The notes beneath the pieces are model-generated. The model searched no databases. It saw nothing but the letters and a program-made list of their open reading frames with translations, and was not told the DNA's origin. Shown here in pieces: positions 63,324 through 64,000 of a stretch of 64,000 nt of DNA (its first letter is position 1; each line of letters begins with the position of its first letter). The stretch covers positions 1 through 64,000 of the forward strand of contig JAEYPL010000031.1 in assembly GCA_023410905.1 (NCBI GenBank), in the 5' to 3' direction. The translations under genes and the position numbers were made by a program. This DNA comes from Pseudomonadota bacterium. GTDB lineage: Bacteria > Pseudomonadota > Alphaproteobacteria > Rhizobiales > Hyphomicrobiaceae.

Positions 63324-64000
63324 GCCACCGTCTCGGCGAGCATGTCCCTTGAGTGCGTCGGGACAGAACAAAGGCAACAAAGGCCGTCCATCAGTCGGTT
63401 TTCGTCGGCGTCTTTCCGAATTGACGGCGCCCGCTAGGACATCATTGCTTACATGATGGTGCAGCACGACGTTATGGAGCCGTCCGACACGCTCGATCCA
63501 GCCCAGACCTCCTCGATTGCCATCAGGCCTGCGGCTACGTCTGCGCCTGCCCCCGCACCGGCCGCCGAGAGCAGCCCCAAATGGGCTGTGGAAACGGCAT
63601 GACGAAGTTCGGTCTCGCGGCCTGCGGGGACGCTCGGCTTCGATTGCCACCCCGCGCGCGCCTTCAAGACGGGCGAGCCGTGCACAGAACTGGCGCTGTC
63701 CCCCGTTCGCGACCTTCGTGCAGCCCGATGTGGCGTCCCACATCCAATGATGCCGCTCGGCCACGATGTCAGCTTCGACGGCTTCGCCACGAGGATTGCG
63801 GAGCGGCTCAGAGGCGTCGAGAGTGCTTTTCCAGCACGAGCACGCCTAAGCGTTTCACTTCGTTTCATGCAAATGCACGAGAGATCAGCGTGCTTTCAAT
63901 CAGCTGTGGAAACTCTTGGACCCTCACCGTTGATGAGCGTTCCACGTGCATCGTTCACCGCGGGCCTTCAAAGCGATCTGGGCGAGCCTCCCTCCCTAAC
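63324..64000. other. End of window without an identifiable gene
   Basis: About 680 bases. Frames on both strands are open for 100 codons or more because of high GC, but none has a recognisable domain, clear start or ribosome-binding site. A rightward frame from about 63620 stays open to the window edge and could be the start or remnant of a gene continuing beyond; I cannot assign it. Confidence 0.4.

Noticed and set aside
63449..63868. 139-codon reverse frame near the right edge
   Set aside because: Ala/Gly/Ser-rich translation without recognisable domain or ribosome-binding site; several frames are equally open here because of GC content.

Overview
This window is about 60% GC and densely coded. 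It most likely comes from the chromosome of an alphaproteobacterium in the Hyphomicrobiales (Rhizobiales). The signs are an HWE-type histidine kinase, a heterotetrameric sarcosine oxidase operon in soxBDAG order, many ABC importers for organic nitrogen compounds, and frequent ATGA stop/start overlaps. This placement is inferred from gene content; there is no rRNA or other marker gene in the window.

Layout. (1) 1-5051: the 3' end of an IclR regulator, then an apparent operon of a branched-chain-amino-acid-type importer (livH, livM, livG, livF without its binding protein), a 4-oxalocrotonate tautomerase-like protein and an SMP-30/gluconolactonase, closed by a strong hairpin. (2) 5236-8959: a DUF4239 membrane protein, an M20 deacylase, a carboxymuconolactone decarboxylase-like protein and an SDR protein without the usual YxxxK. 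(3) 9050-14417: a cytochrome c oxidase cluster (CtaG-like, CopD-like, CoxB, a fused CoxA/CoxC and a small membrane subunit) with a DUF2231 gene on the other strand. (4) 14485-23220: DUF2171; a GntR regulator with a phytanoyl-CoA dioxygenase-like enzyme; a divergent dipeptide/oligopeptide importer operon; an L,D-transpeptidase; and a 3' remnant of another peptide-transporter ATPase gene. An 18-bp perfect palindrome lies between the GntR gene and the importer operon. (5) 23396-28408: a hypothetical CPxC protein coupled to a fused two-domain peptide-importer ATPase, an ankyrin protein, a DUF4112 protein and a small membrane protein. (6) 28813-35967: a signalling block with a 1829-residue soluble poly-HAMP hybrid histidine kinase, a REC-HWE kinase and a lone receiver.

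(7) 36302-39612 is a gene graveyard: a POPT-type (polyamine/opine class) importer decayed by frameshifts and truncation, an IS1182-type transposase remnant, an unknown frameshifted gene and a frameshifted XRE-cupin regulator tail.

(8) 39754-63323 looks like a catabolic island for a nitrogenous compound. It holds two paralogous pairs of a YtcJ-type metal-dependent amidohydrolase and a COG0523 (CobW-like) GTPase, a CocE/NonD hydrolase, a GlxA-type AraC regulator, two divergent gamma-glutamyltransferase-family enzymes, a complete POPT-class ABC importer, soxBDAG, and a divergent L-serine dehydratase. A working model (inference) is that the importer brings in an amide, gamma-glutamyl or N-methyl compound, hydrolases release an amine or sarcosine, sarcosine oxidase gives glycine plus a C1 unit, and serine dehydratase drains the resulting serine to pyruvate. 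The twice-repeated amidohydrolase-GTPase pairing is the most system-like and least described element in the window. The last ~680 bases hold no gene I can identify.
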